A stretch of 64,000 bases of DNA from Panax quinquefolius (Eukaryota > Streptophyta > Magnoliopsida > Apiales > Araliaceae), in NCBI GenBank assembly GCA_020205615.1, contig CM035171.1:3071267-3135266 (forward strand), written 5' to 3'. Positions within the stretch are counted from its first letter, which is position 1. The number at the start of each line of letters is the position of its first letter. This document shows positions 11,900 through 24,651 of the stretch, piece by piece. The position numbers and the translations under genes are program-made. The notes under the pieces were generated by a model. The model did no database searches. It had not been told where the DNA came from and saw only the letters and a program-made list of their open reading frames with translations.

Positions 11900-12984
11900 T
11901 AGGTTTATTCTTTGTCTGATCTCGGCGATATGTCCTTCCTTTCCACAATTATAGCGTATACCTTGAGCTGTTGTGGGCGGTTTGGATTGATATGTCCCTC
12001 TTTTCGCATTTGTAGCATATGGCCGGTTGGTCGTTCTCCTCCACTAGAACCGATTCTTTGCTTGGCCTTTGTCGTCTTCACATAGTGGTTGTTAAATCTC
12101 CTCTTTTAAAATCTCCTCTGACTTCGCTTCTTACATTTTCATGGCCGTGATTACCACGAGTGGTTACCATTTTGTCCGTTGTTTCTTTCTCCATTGGTTA
12201 TCATTATTACATTGGCTTCTTATCTACTGATGCGATCTGGGTTATGGTCCCTCGGTTGGCCATACTTTCGTTATCTCGCTCTAATAATTGAGCCTTGTTT
12301 TTGACATCGAATAGAGAAAATTTATGAGAAATGAGATATTGGCGTATCTTAGGGTTTCAAACCTCTAAAAAACATCCGCGTCATCGTTCCTCGTTCTCCA
12401 CTCCACCAAATGAGTCTGAAACACGGATAACTCTGCAAACTTTGCCTCGTCTTTGAGACAAATCGTGTTTGTTTTGTTCTAATCGATGAACTCCACTTCT
12501 TCGTATAGCCGAACACTTTCGGAAAAGTATTTGTCATTAAATAATTCTGAAATGTCTCCCAGACATCTTTGAGTCGGTGGATGGATGGAGTGCTTCACAG
12601 AGACTCCCACCGATGATCGCCTTTCGCCACGCGAACATAAAGGTGGCGAATGGAACCTTCTGTTCTCCGTGCATCCCAGACATGAATATCTTGGTAATTT
12701 GCTTGACCCGTGTTTCCGCCGTGATCGGATCGGCTTTCCCTTAAATTACGGTGGTCCCGACTCTTTGAGCTGCTTGGTTTGTGACAACAGTGAATTCTTA
12801 TCATTTCCTCCTGTATTTTTTGAACACGAGTCTCCTCGTGCGATTTTGCATGAGCTACCAAAAAACTTCTAAACATCCCTCGTTCATCATCTGCTTCGGT
12901 GGTGTTGTTCACGGGAGGAACATTGCCCGACTGTTGCGTTCTCCTCGTTGGTGAGTCTGAGCGTCTCCACGGTCTCATTTCCAT
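11900..12984 (-). pseudogene. gypsy Gag remnant with zinc-knuckle trace (B)
   Basis: Starts at ATG 12984 (MEMRPWRRS). The frame to 12595 contains RSDHGGNTGQANYQDIHVWD, the decayed Gag core (retrotransposon gag family). 12537-12349 continues with FPKVFGYTKKW and a TRMFFRGLKP end typical of that domain. Near 11935-12010 Cys/His-rich text (cysteine codons in two tandem blocks) marks CCHC knuckles. Gag would have formed the virus-like particle. Multiple frameshifts. Confidence 0.7.
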
Positions 12985-13177
12985 TGTTAATATTCTCGAT
13001 CGACATTCTCAAATCATGTCGTAAAACAAGGGTTAATTAAGGAAATCAATATATCACATAATATCCTATATCTTGACCACTAAAAAAATAAGCTTAGGTA
13101 GGACACACTTTGCGAAGGATTTACTAAATCTCTCCCTCTGAGTTCTATTCCCAGATCTCATGGAGATCATATCCTAA

Positions 13178-13192
13178 GCTACGATACCAAGC
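13178..13192 (-). other. primer-binding site of element B (tRNA-iMet type)
   Basis: GCTACGATACCA on the plus strand directly inside the LTR end TGTGGCG at 13193. The canonical initiator-tRNA-Met site in this orientation is GCTCTGATACCA; the two-base difference falls at the CTG. Confidence 0.75.
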
Positions 13193-15944
13193 TGTGGCGC
13201 CCCAAAATAGGTATACATCACACATTACGAGTTGTCGATACGTAGTGCGAAAACAAACTACTTCTGACTTTATTATTACAACGATAGTAAAGCTGTGAGT
13301 TTGAATACAAATATTATCTTACAGACAATATCTATACTCAAATAAATCCTCATCACATTTATTGATACATTATTTTACAAAATGGTGAGGACTACTAAAT
13401 AATTCTTTCTAAAACCTTCATTCCATTTTACCAGGCTAAATCTTTCGTTTATATTCTAGCCTCACGAGAAGAAAAATGGAACAAAAAGGAAAAGGGTGAG
13501 CTCAACTAGCCCGATAAAGAATATTATGACTAAGATAATATCTGACAAATTATCGTTAGTCTTGACGAGGAAAAATCTAATAGAATCTGATAGGCAACAA
13601 ATTTTAAATCAATATTATGTGAAATAATAATTCATTAGAAGAGTTAAGTAGAGAATGCAAACTACTATCTTACATGTATGAATTTAAAAGTTCATCGTCT
13701 ATCTTTTATCCACCTTAACATCAATCGATATACATACGGAATCAAATATTCATCTTTTACACTTCTGGGCGAAAGATTCATTCATCGATTAATGTATTCA
13801 TCTAAACACTTTTCATTTGCTTTGCTCTCTTGACGAAGATATTCTTGAAAATCATTCATCTTTCTCTACGGGCCAAAGATATTCAATAATATCATCATTT
13901 AAGGTAGAGGATGATGAAAAATATTTTTAAAAAAGCGAATCGATGAAACAAAATGACAAGGATTAAGGATTAAGGATTAGTACTTTGTTTTATCCATGTT
14001 CAAAAATACCTCAAAAATAATCATAGTGGTGTAAAATTCGAGAATGATCAAAACATGGATCTGATCAAAGCTAGTATCCGAAATAGATATTTTGGACAAA
14101 AAAGAAGAAATTTTTTTTTGATTTTTAGATGAATAGTGCTTGTATCGTGAATAGTCTTAGTCGTGAATAGTAACTCAGACACCAAAGATAGAAATTTCCC
14201 AAAAAAAAACATCTTCACGCTTCATGAATAGTACTCGTGAATAGTAACTCGTGAATAGTAACTTCATGAATAGTAACTTCGTGAATAGTAACTCGTGAAT
14301 AGTAACTCATGAATAGTAACTAATGAATAGTAACCCAGAGCATGAAAAAGTTCAAATTTGATAAAAAGTTTCATCGATATTTGACATAATGATATTGAAG
14401 AAATAATATCATTTGAAAAAAAAATAACATCCACTTACCTCGAAAGATTAGTACTTACAATTTGGAATCTAGGATATAGTCTTTGAAGGAACTTGCTGCA
14501 AGTCTAACAATACTCAAAGTATACTCAAAATACTCACAAGAATAAACTCGATAATATAGAGAGAAAACTTGATTTACGGTGTGATTTTCAATTCTAACCT
14601 AAGCACCTATTTATAGGAAATTCTTTAGAACACCAAGCGAAAATTTAATAAATTAATAATATAATTATATAAATTTCTCTACAATGCCTAGAATCTGATT
14701 TCAGCCATCAAACACATATTACATTTTAGAAAAAGTAAGAAAAAAACGTTTTCTAATTTTAAATATTTTAAACTTCCAAAATCAATTATTTGAACTTGAA
14801 CTTCAATAATTCATAATAAATAGCCCTTTCATCAAAAATTCGAATCTCACGAGTTTTATAGGAAATTCAATTCTCTACAACTTTGCGGAAGAAAGTTTTC
14901 CAAATTCCAAATAGAAATTGGCCAAAATCCACAAGCAGGCGATTTTACAATATAATCAAATTTGATCGATAAATGGGGTCCATGACATGTTTAACATGTT
15001 TTAAACATTTATTGCAACAAAAATACTCTTCCTCCTCGTATACTCATATATCCCACATTAGTTGTAAAAATATCACCATTATTATATTATTAAAATATAA
15101 TAATATATTTAAATGAATTATTTTATCGAGAAAAAGATAAAATTTTAATTTTCAACAATTGTCACATTAAAATTTTCTCCATCTATATCCACATAAAATC
15201 AATATTTTCCTCATCATATGAATCAATAATTAATTATTCATAAATAATATTACAGAATCACAATATTGTGAACGAGGCGGTTCGAAGGAAGAGGGCTTTC
15301 GATAAAATTTCTCTTCTTGGCGGCGCATGATTAGGTGACCAAACCTCTCCTTAGAGCGAACTTTCTAGACATTGCCAATAATGTTATCTAATAATATTAT
15401 TAGGATAATATGAATTATTGCTTCGATAATGAAAAATCTTGTGTAATGTGAATTATTGAAACAACAACAATATAAAATATCAATGCGCGACAATTATTAA
15501 ATCGATAAAATCTTTGAGCGATAATTCATGTAACCATTATTGAGTAGTGCCTTCTTACGTAAGAATCAATAATTGGTGCGATCTGGTAATCTTCTTTGTG
15601 TTTTAACCACCAGAGTATTTTAACGATATTAGCGGTAACAACTTCTGTTGTTTATTTTAAACAACTTATATTTGTCGTTTTCTTCTTCATCGATCGCTTT
15701 TTAGTTATGGGGCCCACACATGAAGCTTATTTAACGTCGTCGTCTGAATATTCCCAAGCGATCTGAATATTCCACGACCAAACGAATATTCCCAACAATG
15801 ATGAATATTTTATAACCACTTGCTTATTTTGAAGTATTTACGTATTTTACCATCCCATCCACGTCCATAATCAAATCAACCCTTACTATTTCAAAATAAT
15901 AAATAGAAAATTAAATTTCATTAATAATAAGTTGGGGTCTTACA
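13193..15944 (-). repeat. Complete Fam1 LTR shared by elements B (5') and C (3')
   Basis: 2752 bases, TGTGG... to ...TTACA as read on the plus strand, with a primer-binding site on its left and a polypurine tract complement (15945-15956) on its right. So B's internal region lies on one side and C's on the other. Contains a TATA box (14607-14615), the TAGTAACT/GTGAATAG minisatellite (14130-14330) and hairpin repeats (13740-13890). Confidence 0.85.
14607..14615 (-). promoter_or_regulatory. TATA box in the B/C shared LTR
   Basis: CTATTTATA (TATAAATAG on the minus strand) followed on the minus strand by the CT-rich leader near 14560. Confidence 0.55.
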
Positions 15945-16943
15945 ACCTCCCTCTTATGAAATTTCATCCTCATTGGCGTGCGTGCACAGTGTTTGAAAAG
16001 GTGAGGATACCTCGCTTTCATTTAGTTCCAATTCCCGGTCATTTCCTCTATAGCATGATTCCTCAAAACTTTAACTTGTGGTATTACCTTTCTTAGCGTG
16101 GGACGTCTCCTTCCTATCTAAGATCTTGACAGGTACCTCACTCATACGTTAAGTCTTGATATTATCTAAATGGTTCTAACTTTCGATAGCGTGGTTTGGG
16201 TCTTTCACACATATTTACGAAATGCGGATATCGCGAAACACATTATGAACCACGAGACATACTCGGGAGGTAACGCGAGTCTATAGGCTACATTTCTACT
16301 CGGTCGAAAGAATTTGAAATGGACCATAAATCGTGGATTGAGCTTTCCTCTCTTCCCAAATCTTGTAACTCCCTTCCATGGAACAACTTCATGACAATAC
16401 ATGATCCCCTACACTAAATTCCACGTCCTTTCGATGAAGATCCGCATAACTCTTTTTGTCGATCTTGTCTTGGTTGTATCGTTGTCGAATCATTTGGATC
16501 TTTTAAAATGAGTAAATACGTCTTAACTTTCGGGTCCTAACAATGTTCTTCACCCACCTCGTCCCAACATCTTGGAGAGCGACACTTTCGTCCGTATAAT
16601 ACTTGAAATGGAGCCACACCTTTATATTGTCGATAAGCTGTTGTTGTGGGAAAATTCTATCGATGGTAAATACTTATCCCAACTACCCTTGAAGTCTAGG
16701 ACCACAGTGTCTTAATAAATCTTCAAGAGTTTGAATAGTCCTTTCGATTGTCCGTCCGTTTGAGGATGGTATCTTTCAAATCAGCCAATCGTAAATCCGT
16801 GCCCATAGCTTTTTGCTAAGCTAACCCAAAATCTTGAAGTGAATCTTGGGTCACGATCCGAAACTATGGATACTGAGCGTGCCATGCAACCTCACAATCT
16901 CATTCACGTACATGTCTGAAGCAAAGGCGTTCAAGTGAATAAG
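15945..16943 (-). pseudogene. Element C, 3' part: integrase core end and chromodomain-like tail
   Basis: Polypurine tract complement then the minus-strand integrase tail, nearly the same as 8416-9380 in element B. 16402-16205 reads HEVVPWKGVTRFGKRGKLNPRF, the conserved integrase C-terminal motif. Ends abruptly at 16943 where element D begins; the sequence resumes at 24652. Together with the shared LTR this is a second, tandem Fam1 element. Confidence 0.75.
16939..16943. repeat. target-site duplication of element D, left copy (ATAAG)
   Basis: ATAAG before the LTR start at 16944; the same five bases occur at 24652-24656 after the D 3' LTR. Element B has GAATAAGTCTCC uninterrupted near 9387, which confirms the insertion point. 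Confidence 0.75.
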
Positions 16944-19645
16944 TGTAAGACCAAAATTTTTTAAATAAAAGGAATTTCCTTTATTTATTATTTTGAAATA
17001 GTAAGGGTGGATTTGATTAATGTTGTTAGTTATGGGTAAAATCTGTGAAATATTTCAAAATAAGCAAGTGGTTATAAAATATTCATTGTTGTCGGGAATA
17101 TTAGTTTGGTGGAATGGAATATTAAATGCTGTCGGGGAATATTAAATGCGACAGTAGCGACCATGTGTGGGCCCCATGCTGAAGCGATTGGATGAAGAAA
17201 AGCGACAAATATAAGTTGGTTAAAAATAACGGCGTAGTTATTCTGGTTAAAATTTGGAATACCCGGTGGTTAAAATCTGATGTCTGGCGTTAGTTGCCGA
17301 TGCACTGCGGTATTGCACATATTGTTGAATTATTGATTAAATGCGTGAGATGGCACTACTTTCGATAATTTTCCGCGGTAATTCTTGTTCGATATTTTAT
17401 TTTATTGATTCGATAATTCTTTGCGTTGATATTTTATATTATTGTTGTTCGATAATTGTCAACACTTGCGATATTTCCCATTATCGGATCAATAATTCAT
17501 ATTATTTGAATAATATTATTAGATAAAATTATTGGCAATGTCTAGAAAGTTACATCTAGGAGAGGTTTGGTCACCTAATTGCGGCTACGATGAAGGAGAT
17601 CCTTATTGAAAGCCCCTCTTTCTGAGAGCGGCTTTGGTTGTCATAATTGTGATTACGTAATATTATTTGTGAATAATTAATTATTGATTCATATGATAAA
17701 GAAATATTTATTTTATGTGGATATAAATGATGGATTTATTTATGTGGTTATAAATGAAGAAATTATGTTGAGGTGTTTTATCGGTATTTTATCGGATTGG
17801 AGGTATTAAAAAATTAAATCGGGGTTTTGAGATATATTACGGGTTATAATTTTTAATCGATTATAGTTGGATTGTGGTAATTTTGGGTATGTTATACATA
17901 CATAAGTTGAGTATATGTCCTGAATTTTGAGCCGTTAAAAATTCACGAATGATTTGTTATGAATTTTAAGAGGTGTATGGATTGGAAATCGGGGTTATAA
18001 TTGATTTTGGTGGAAAATTCTAGATTATTGGTGGGCCCCACTTGTGGTTGGTGAAAAAATGTGCTGAATTTTATTTTAAATGTGGTGGGTGGTAATAGTA
18101 GCGGTAAAAGCCATCGGTGCTTTGAGTCAAATGCCTTGGTGAGATAACATTTTCTATAAATAGAAATTTAAGTTAGAATTGAAAATCACACGAAACAAAG
18201 TTTTCTCTCTTTCTCTCTCTATATTATTGGCGTATTTTGTGAGTATTTAGATACTTTGAGAGTTCTTTGTTAAGTACAAGTTTCATTCGGCATCACTTGA
18301 GCCTTTCCTTAGGAAATCTTGATTCTTTGAGGTAAGGGATGTTATTTTCTTCTCGAATGATATTAATTCTTGATATCATTATCTTTGAAATATTGGTTGG
18401 TACTTTTTATCAAATTTGGAACTTTTTTCATATCGGGGTTCTTATTCATGAGTTCTTATTCACGAGTTCTTATTCATGAGTTCTTATTCACGAGTTCTTA
18501 TTCACGAGTACTATTAATGAAGCGTGAAGATGTTTTTTGTGGAATTTTTATCTTTTGGTGTCGATTCTTTCACGTTCACGTTCACGTACTACGACCTTAT
18601 TCACGTATCTGAAGCACTATTCATTCAAAAATAAAAATTTTTCTTTTAAATCTAAAATATCTATTACGGATACTAGCTTTGATTGTATCCATGTTTTGAT
18701 CATTCTTGAATTTTACACCACTATGATTATTTTTGAGGTATTTTTGGGCGTGGATAAAACCAAGTCACGAATCCTTAATCCTTGTCATTTTGTTTCACTG
18801 GATTCGTTTCTTTAAAATATTTTTTCATCATCCTCGGTCTTAAATGATGATATTATTGAATATCTTTGGCACCTGTAGTGCGAAGATGAATGATTTCTGA
18901 AGAATATCTTTGGCTGTGTAGTGCATGAGATATCTTTAAATGAACATGATTGGCGATGAATATCTTTGGCCTTTAGTGCAAAGATGAGCAGTGTTTAAAT
19001 GAACATGAGATGAATATCTTTGGCCTTTAGTGCAAAGATGAGCAGTGTTGAGATGAACATGTGGATTGATGAATATCTTTGGCACATAGTGCAAAGATGA
19101 ATATTTGATTTGAGATGAATATTGATTGATGTTACGGGGATAAAATATTGATGATGGTATTTAAATAAATACATAGATTATAGTAGATTTCATTCTCTAC
19201 GTAACTCTTATGAATTATTATTTCATTGCGAATATTGATCTGAAACTTGTTGTACATTGTATTACATCGATTTTTCCTGTTGAAGACTAACGATAATTTG
19301 TTGTATATTATCTTAGTCATAACATTCTTTCTTGGGCTAGTTGAGCTCACCACTTTTCCTTGTTGTTCCATTTTCTTCTCGGGAGGCGAGAATGTAAGCG
19401 AGTCTTAGTCGGGGTATGGAATAAAGGTTCTAGAGAGTTGTTTAGTAGTCCTCACCATTATTGTAAAATAATGTATCAATAAATGTGATGAGGATTTATT
19501 TGAGTATAAATATTGTACAGAAGATAATATTTGTATTTAAACTCACAGTTTATTGTTGTGATAATAAAGTTGTAGTTGTTTACATACCATATATTTGGCG
19601 ACTTCGAATGGGTTGGATGGAATGGACCTATTTTGGGGTCGTCAC
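16944..19645 (+). repeat. 5' LTR of element D (Fam1, about 2.7 kb)
   Basis: Starts TGTAAGACC, ends near GTCGTCAC just before a decayed primer-binding site. Its U3 (17710-18150) differs from that of A and B and matches that of element I (inverse at 46350-46790), so two U3 subtypes exist in the family. Contains the TTCTTATTCACGAG minisatellite (18430-18610) and hairpin repeats (18850-19100). Confidence 0.85.
18155..18163 (+). promoter_or_regulatory. TATA box in D 5' LTR
   Basis: TATAAATAG with the CT-rich leader TTTCTCTCTTTCTCTCTC at about 18202-18220 downstream. Confidence 0.6.
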
Positions 19646-19660
19646 GGTTAATATCGAGCT
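19646..19660 (+). other. primer-binding site of element D (decayed)
   Basis: GGTTAATATCGAGC at the place where GTTGGTATC(A)GAGC is found in other copies, directly after the LTR end. Confidence 0.6.
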
Positions 19661-19857
19661 TAGGGATATGATCTCTGGCGGAGATCGGAATAGAGAACTA
19701 GGAGGGAGGCGAGTAAATCCTTATTTAGTGTGTCCTACCTAAGCTTATTTGTTGGTTGGTGTCATAATATAGGGATATTATGTGATTTGTTAATTTATTT
19801 AATTAACCCTTGTTTTATAATGATGAATTGAGAATGTCGTTGAGAATATTAATAGTG

Positions 19858-20990
19858 GTGTAAATGAGGCCGTGGAGATGCATGTTTATGACGAGAGAGC
19901 GATAACGTGCAACAGTGTAATGTACCTCCTGTGAATAACACCAACGCTGGCGAGATGATGAGCGAGGGGATGTTTAGAAGCTTTTTGCGGTTCATGTAAA
20001 AAATTAGGCGAGGAGACTTCGTGTTCAAAATACGGGAGGAGATGATAGCAATTCACGGGTGGTCACGTGGCGATTCAAAGAGTTGGGACCACGAGTGCAG
20101 GAAAAGCGGATCCGATCATGCGGCGGAAACATGGGTCAAACAAATTGCAGATATTCGATGTCTTGGGATGCGCGAAGAACGAAAGTTCCATTCGCTACTT
20201 TTATGTTAAAATGGCGGCGATTCTTGGTGGGAATCACGTGAAGCGTACCCATTCATTTTACACTCAGCGTATCGTGGGAGACGTTTGAAAGCGATTCAAT
20301 GACAAGTACTTCCACGAAAGTATTAAATCGTATGAAGGAAGTGGAGTTTATTAGATTGGAAGCGAGAATAACATGATGGTGTCCCGATGCGGGCGAGTTA
20401 AGCGGAGTTATCCGGTTTGCACTCATTTGGTGGAGAATGAGGAGCGTATGGCGCTTGATGTTTACGGGAGGTTTGAAACGGCGTACGTCGTCGATCTCAT
20501 TTCTCATAAATTTTCTCTATTCGGATGTTGTAAGCGGGCTCGATTGTTAGAAGCGAGATAACGATGCGTTCGTCAACCGAGGGACCATAACGAGATCATT
20601 CAAAGATAGTAGTCATCGAATAACGATAACCCGGTGGAGAAAAGAAGAATACGGACAAAGGGTGGTAACCACTACGGTGGTAATCGTGGCCATAAAAATA
20701 GAAGAAGCGAGTTGGGAGGAGATTTTAAAAGAGGAGATTCAACAACGACCGTATGAAGACATCGGTAGCAATGTGTGCCGGGTTCCAGGAGGAGAACGAC
20801 CACCGGTCGTATGTTATAAATCTTGGAAAGAGGACATATATCGGCTTGCTATCCGCAGCAGTTTAAGGTATGCTATAATTGTGAAAAAGAAGGACATATC
20901 GCTCGAGTTATGCGATATTGAAACCCAGATCCGGTGGAATGGTGACTCGAAAGGATGTCGAAGAAAAGTCAAATCAGCGATTCTGGAAGG
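19858..20990 (+). pseudogene. gypsy Gag remnant with CCHC zinc knuckle (D)
   Basis: Best Gag copy in the window, still broken into three frames. In order: ETWVKQI near 20129, LGCAKNESSIRYFYV near 20160-20205, DKYFHESIKSYE near 20301-20335, HLVENEERMALD near 20424-20460, and at 20866-20920 CYNCEKEGHIAR, a C-x2-C-x4-H knuckle whose last Cys is missing (VMR follows). It packages element RNA in related retrotransposons. Confidence 0.75.
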
Positions 20991-21019
20991 CGTTTGTAAA
21001 TTGGCCAAAATCAAAATCT

Positions 21020-21330
21020 GAGGAACCCGACGAAGTTAGCACGGGTTAGTTAATTATAAATTCTTGCGATGTTTATACCTTACTAGATCTGGGTTCTACC
21101 CATTCTTTTATCTCTCTTGCTTGCGCTCAGCGTTTGAACTTGACTACGGAGAAATTAGACTTTGACTATTTATGGAGACTCAGTTGGGAAAACTTTCATT
21201 ACATCAGAGTTGTTTAAAAATCTTGTTTGATTCAAGTTGGCACCATTACCTTTTTGTTGACCTTATCTCTTTAAAGATACTTGCTTTTGGGGATTGATTG
21301 GTTAACTACTCATCATTACCAAAATTGATT
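21020..21330 (+). pseudogene. gypsy aspartic protease remnant (D)
   Basis: Nucleotide match to 40-345: 'aattcttgcgatgtttatac' encodes the NSC(E/D)VYT segment before the active site, followed by text for HSFIS and the region preceding ILG. Broken. Confidence 0.5.
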
Positions 21331-21529
21331 GCTTTTGTAAGGTTGTTAGTTTTCATATTCCTAAGCAACTTTTGTTATTCGAACTCAAGCGATCAAACCA
21401 TTGTAGTCAAACATTTTCATATCAAGCCATGAAGTCATTCGTTTATTACGGATGTCAAATTTTCTTAGTCCATGTTATGGATTTGAATAAAGACACGTCG
21501 ATTTGAATAATATTCTTGTTGTTATTGAT

Positions 21530-22020
21530 TTTTCTGGCGTATTTTACGAAGAATTTCTTGGTTTACTCCCAAAGACGATATTAAATTTTGTATCGACTTT
21601 GAACCCGGTACAAAACTCATTTCTAAAATCTCATATCGAATGGCTCTATTGAACTTGAGGAGTTAAAAATTCAACTATAAATTTGGTACATTTTGAGCCT
21701 TTATCTTGTGACTTCCTTTGTGGAATTCACCTAAGCCGAACTCTCTGTAAGGGGCGTCGTATTATTCGATGCGATAGTAAAGCGATAGGTGTCATTGTGA
21801 CGTCTTATCCAAGGTTGGGATATGAGTCATGATTGAGAACAACCTAAAGTCGATGTCGAAATCGTAGTTTTCAAAGCTTAGTTGGTTATTATCGGAGATA
21901 CGTTGAAGGATATTCTCGAATCGCTATTCCATTAACGTAGCTAACTTTCGTAGAGATACAAAATTCGAATGGAGCGAGGAATGTGGGAAGAGCTTGAAGA
22001 ACTTCGAGAGAGACTCATTT
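21530..22020 (+). pseudogene. Rearranged RT remnant with inserted leader segment (D)
   Basis: Starts as the RT N-terminus (21540-21690, parallel to 555-690 in A). At about 21700-21835 a segment resembles part of the 5' leader of element G (44460-44620). From 21840 it jumps to the RT/RNase H connection (LVGYYRR-like near 21880). RT catalytic core, RNase H and integrase core are absent. Confidence 0.6.
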
Positions 22021-22329
22021 AAAGACATGTTACGACCATGCCATCTGGAAAAAGCGTGGTAGTGGGCGTGTTGAGTAGAAGATCGTATCAAAAATGCGTG
22101 TCTGCGATGTTGTCAAAGACTAATTTACATTATAATTTACAAATAATAGAGATGGAGATGAAAACTCTAGGTACCCACGTGATGATATATCTGATGCGTG
22201 ATGATATCTGAGTATAATCGACTTTAATCGATAAAGTTAAAGTTTATTCAAGCTACACACCGGGTGATGAATTTGAAGAAGGAGGTCTGCGAAGTTATTT
22301 TTAAAGCGAGAATCGGTGAGGTGAGGAAA

Positions 22330-22716
22330 GCTCAAACCTTGATTTATTAATCCATTTGAAATTCTCGATCGAATAGGAATGTGGCCTATAGACTTGTTTT
22401 ACCACCAAGTATGACACGTGTTCATAACGCGTTTTCACGTATCGATGTTACGTAAATATGTGGACGACGAAACATGTTATTGAGTTAGAACAGGACGAGA
22501 TAATAGAAGACTTAACGTGTGAGGAGAGTGCACTGTCAAGATCTTGGATAGGAAGGAGCATATCCTACTGCATGAAGGTCATACCACAAGTTAAAGTTTT
22601 GTGGAGGAATCATCTTTATAGAGAAATGACACAGGGAATTGGAAGCGAAAATGAAAGCGAGGTATTCTCATCTTTTGAAACACCAGTGCGTCGTCGTCGA
22701 TTTCGAGGACGAAATT
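22330..22716 (+). pseudogene. integrase C-terminal and chromodomain-like tail (D)
   Basis: Frame 22458-22751 reads EQDEIIEDLTCEES, then VIPQVKVLWRNH and GRNFIRREV, the same chromodomain-like tail as elements A and B, ending over the polypurine tract. Upstream (22330-22450) text for FEILDRIGNVAYRL is recognisable. Confidence 0.65.
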
Positions 22717-22720
22717 TCAT

Positions 22721-22732
22721 AAGGAGGGAGGT
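22721..22732 (+). other. polypurine tract of element D
   Basis: AAGGAGGGAGGT directly before TGTAAGACC at 22733. Confidence 0.75.
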
Positions 22733-24651
22733 TGTAAGACCAGAAATTTTTTAAATAAAAGGAATTTCCTTTATTTATTATTTTGAAATAGTAAGGGTGG
22801 ATTTGATTAATGTTGTTAGTTATGGGTAAAATCGCAAATATTTCAAAATAAGCAAGTGGTTATAAAATATTCATTGTTGTCCGGGAATATTAGTTTGGTC
22901 GTGGAATATTAAATCTTTGTCGGGGAATATTAAATGCGGCCAAGTAGCGACCATGTGTGGGGACCCATAACGGAGCGATTGGATGAAGAAAAGCGACAAA
23001 TATAAGTTGGTTAAAAATAACGGCGTAGTTATTACTGATTAAGATTTTGGAATACCGGTGGTTAAAATCTGATGTCTGGCGTGGTTGCATTGCAAGAACG
23101 CAGTATTACACGATTGTTATTGAATTATTGATTCGTACGTAAGATGGCCTTACTCGATAATTTTCACGATGAATTCTTTATTCGATATTTTATTTTATTG
23201 ATTCAATAATTCTTTGCGTTGATATTTTATATTATTGTTGTTCAATAATTGTCAACTTTGCACATGATTTCCCATTATCGGATCAATAATTCATATTATT
23301 TGAATAATATTATTAGATAACATTATTGGCGATGTCTAGAAAGTTACATACAAGGAGAGGTTTGGTCACCTAATTGCTTGCGCGCCAATAAGGAGAGATT
23401 TTTTTTGGTTTCTTATTCATGAGTTCTTATTCATGAGTTCTTATTCACGATTACTATTCATGAGTTCTTATTCACGAGTTACTATTCACGAGTTCTTATT
23501 CACGAGTTCTTATTCACGAAGTACTTATTCATGAAGCGTGAAGATATTTTTTGGGAAATTTCTATCTTTTGGTGTCGAGTTCTTATTCACGTATATTTAC
23601 GTGACTATTCAATCTAAAAATAAAATTTCTTCTTTTGTCCAAAATATCTATTACGGATACTAGCTTTGATTGTATCCATGTTTTGATCATTCTTGAATTT
23701 TACACCACTATGATTATTTTGAGGTATTTTTGGGCGTGGATAAAACCAAGTACTGAATCCTTAATCCTTGTCATTTTGTTTCACCGGATTCGTTTCTTTA
23801 AAAATATTTTCATCATCCTCGGTCTTAAATGATGATATTATTGAATATCTTTGGCTGTAGTGGTGCAAAGATGAATGATTTCTGAAGAATATCTTTGGCA
23901 GTAGTGCAAGATGAGCGGTGTTTAAATGAACATGATGGGATGATGAATATCTTTGGCTGTAGTGCAAAAGATGAGCAGTGTTTAAATGAACATGATGGTG
24001 ATGAATATCTTTGGCCTTTAGTGCAAAGATGAGCAGTGTTGAGATGAACATGGCCAGGATTGATGAATATCTTTGGCTTTTGTAGTGCAAAATGATGAAT
24101 ATTTGATTTGAGATGAATATTGATTGATGTTACGAGGATAAAATATTGATGATGGATTTATTAAATACATAGATTATAGTAGATTTCATTCTCTACGTAA
24201 CTCTTACATGAATTATTATTTCCACTGCGAATATTGATGCGAAACTTGTTGTCATTGTATTACATCATTTTTCCACTGTTGAAGACTAACGATAATTTGT
24301 TGTATATTATCTTAGTCGTAAGTATTCTTTCTTTGGGCTAGTTGAGCTCACCCTTTTCCTTGTTGTTCCATTTTCTTCTCGGGGAGGCGAGAATGTAGCG
24401 AGTCTTAGTCGGGGTATGGAATGAAGGTTCTAGAGAGAGTTGTTTAGTAGTCCTCACCATTATTGTAAAATAATGTATCAATAAATGTGATGAGGATTTA
24501 TTTGAGTATAAATATTATGCAGAAGATAATATTTGTATTTAAACTCACGATTTTATTGTTGTGATAATAAAGTTGTAGTTGTTTACGTACCATGTATTTG
24601 GCGACTCGAGAATGGGTTGGATGGAATGGACCTATTTTGGGGTCATCCTGA
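22733..24651 (+). repeat. 3' LTR of element D with an 0.8-kb internal deletion
   Basis: 1919 bases, colinear with the 5' LTR except that sequence jumps at about 23400-23410 (a T-rich run) from the equivalent of 17590 to that of 18430. The lost part includes U3 and the TATA box. Hairpin repeats remain at 23838-24100. Confidence 0.8.

Larger units (their letters stand above)
5932..15944 (-). mobile_element. Element B: full-length but decayed Fam1 gypsy retrotransposon
   Basis: Minus strand: 5' LTR 15944-13193, primer-binding site, gag, protease, RT, RNase H, integrase, chromodomain-like tail, polypurine tract, then 3' LTR 8415-5932 truncated at the palindrome centre. The internal region is about 4.8 kb, the longest and most complete Fam1 copy here. 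Every frame carries stops or shifts. Its 5' LTR doubles as the 3' LTR of element C, a layout expected from unequal recombination between tandem elements. Confidence 0.85.
16944..24651 (+). mobile_element. Element D: Fam1 gypsy retrotransposon inserted in element C
   Basis: 5' LTR 16944-19645, internal 19646-22732, 3' LTR 22733-24651, 5-bp target duplication. The internal region is about 3.1 kb against 4.8 kb in B: gag and protease are present, but most RT, RNase H and the integrase core are deleted. The 3' LTR lacks about 800 bases including its promoter. Cannot be autonomous. Confidence 0.85.

Noticed and set aside
12585..12872. 95-codon plus-strand frame
   Set aside because: Opposite strand of the element B Gag remnant.
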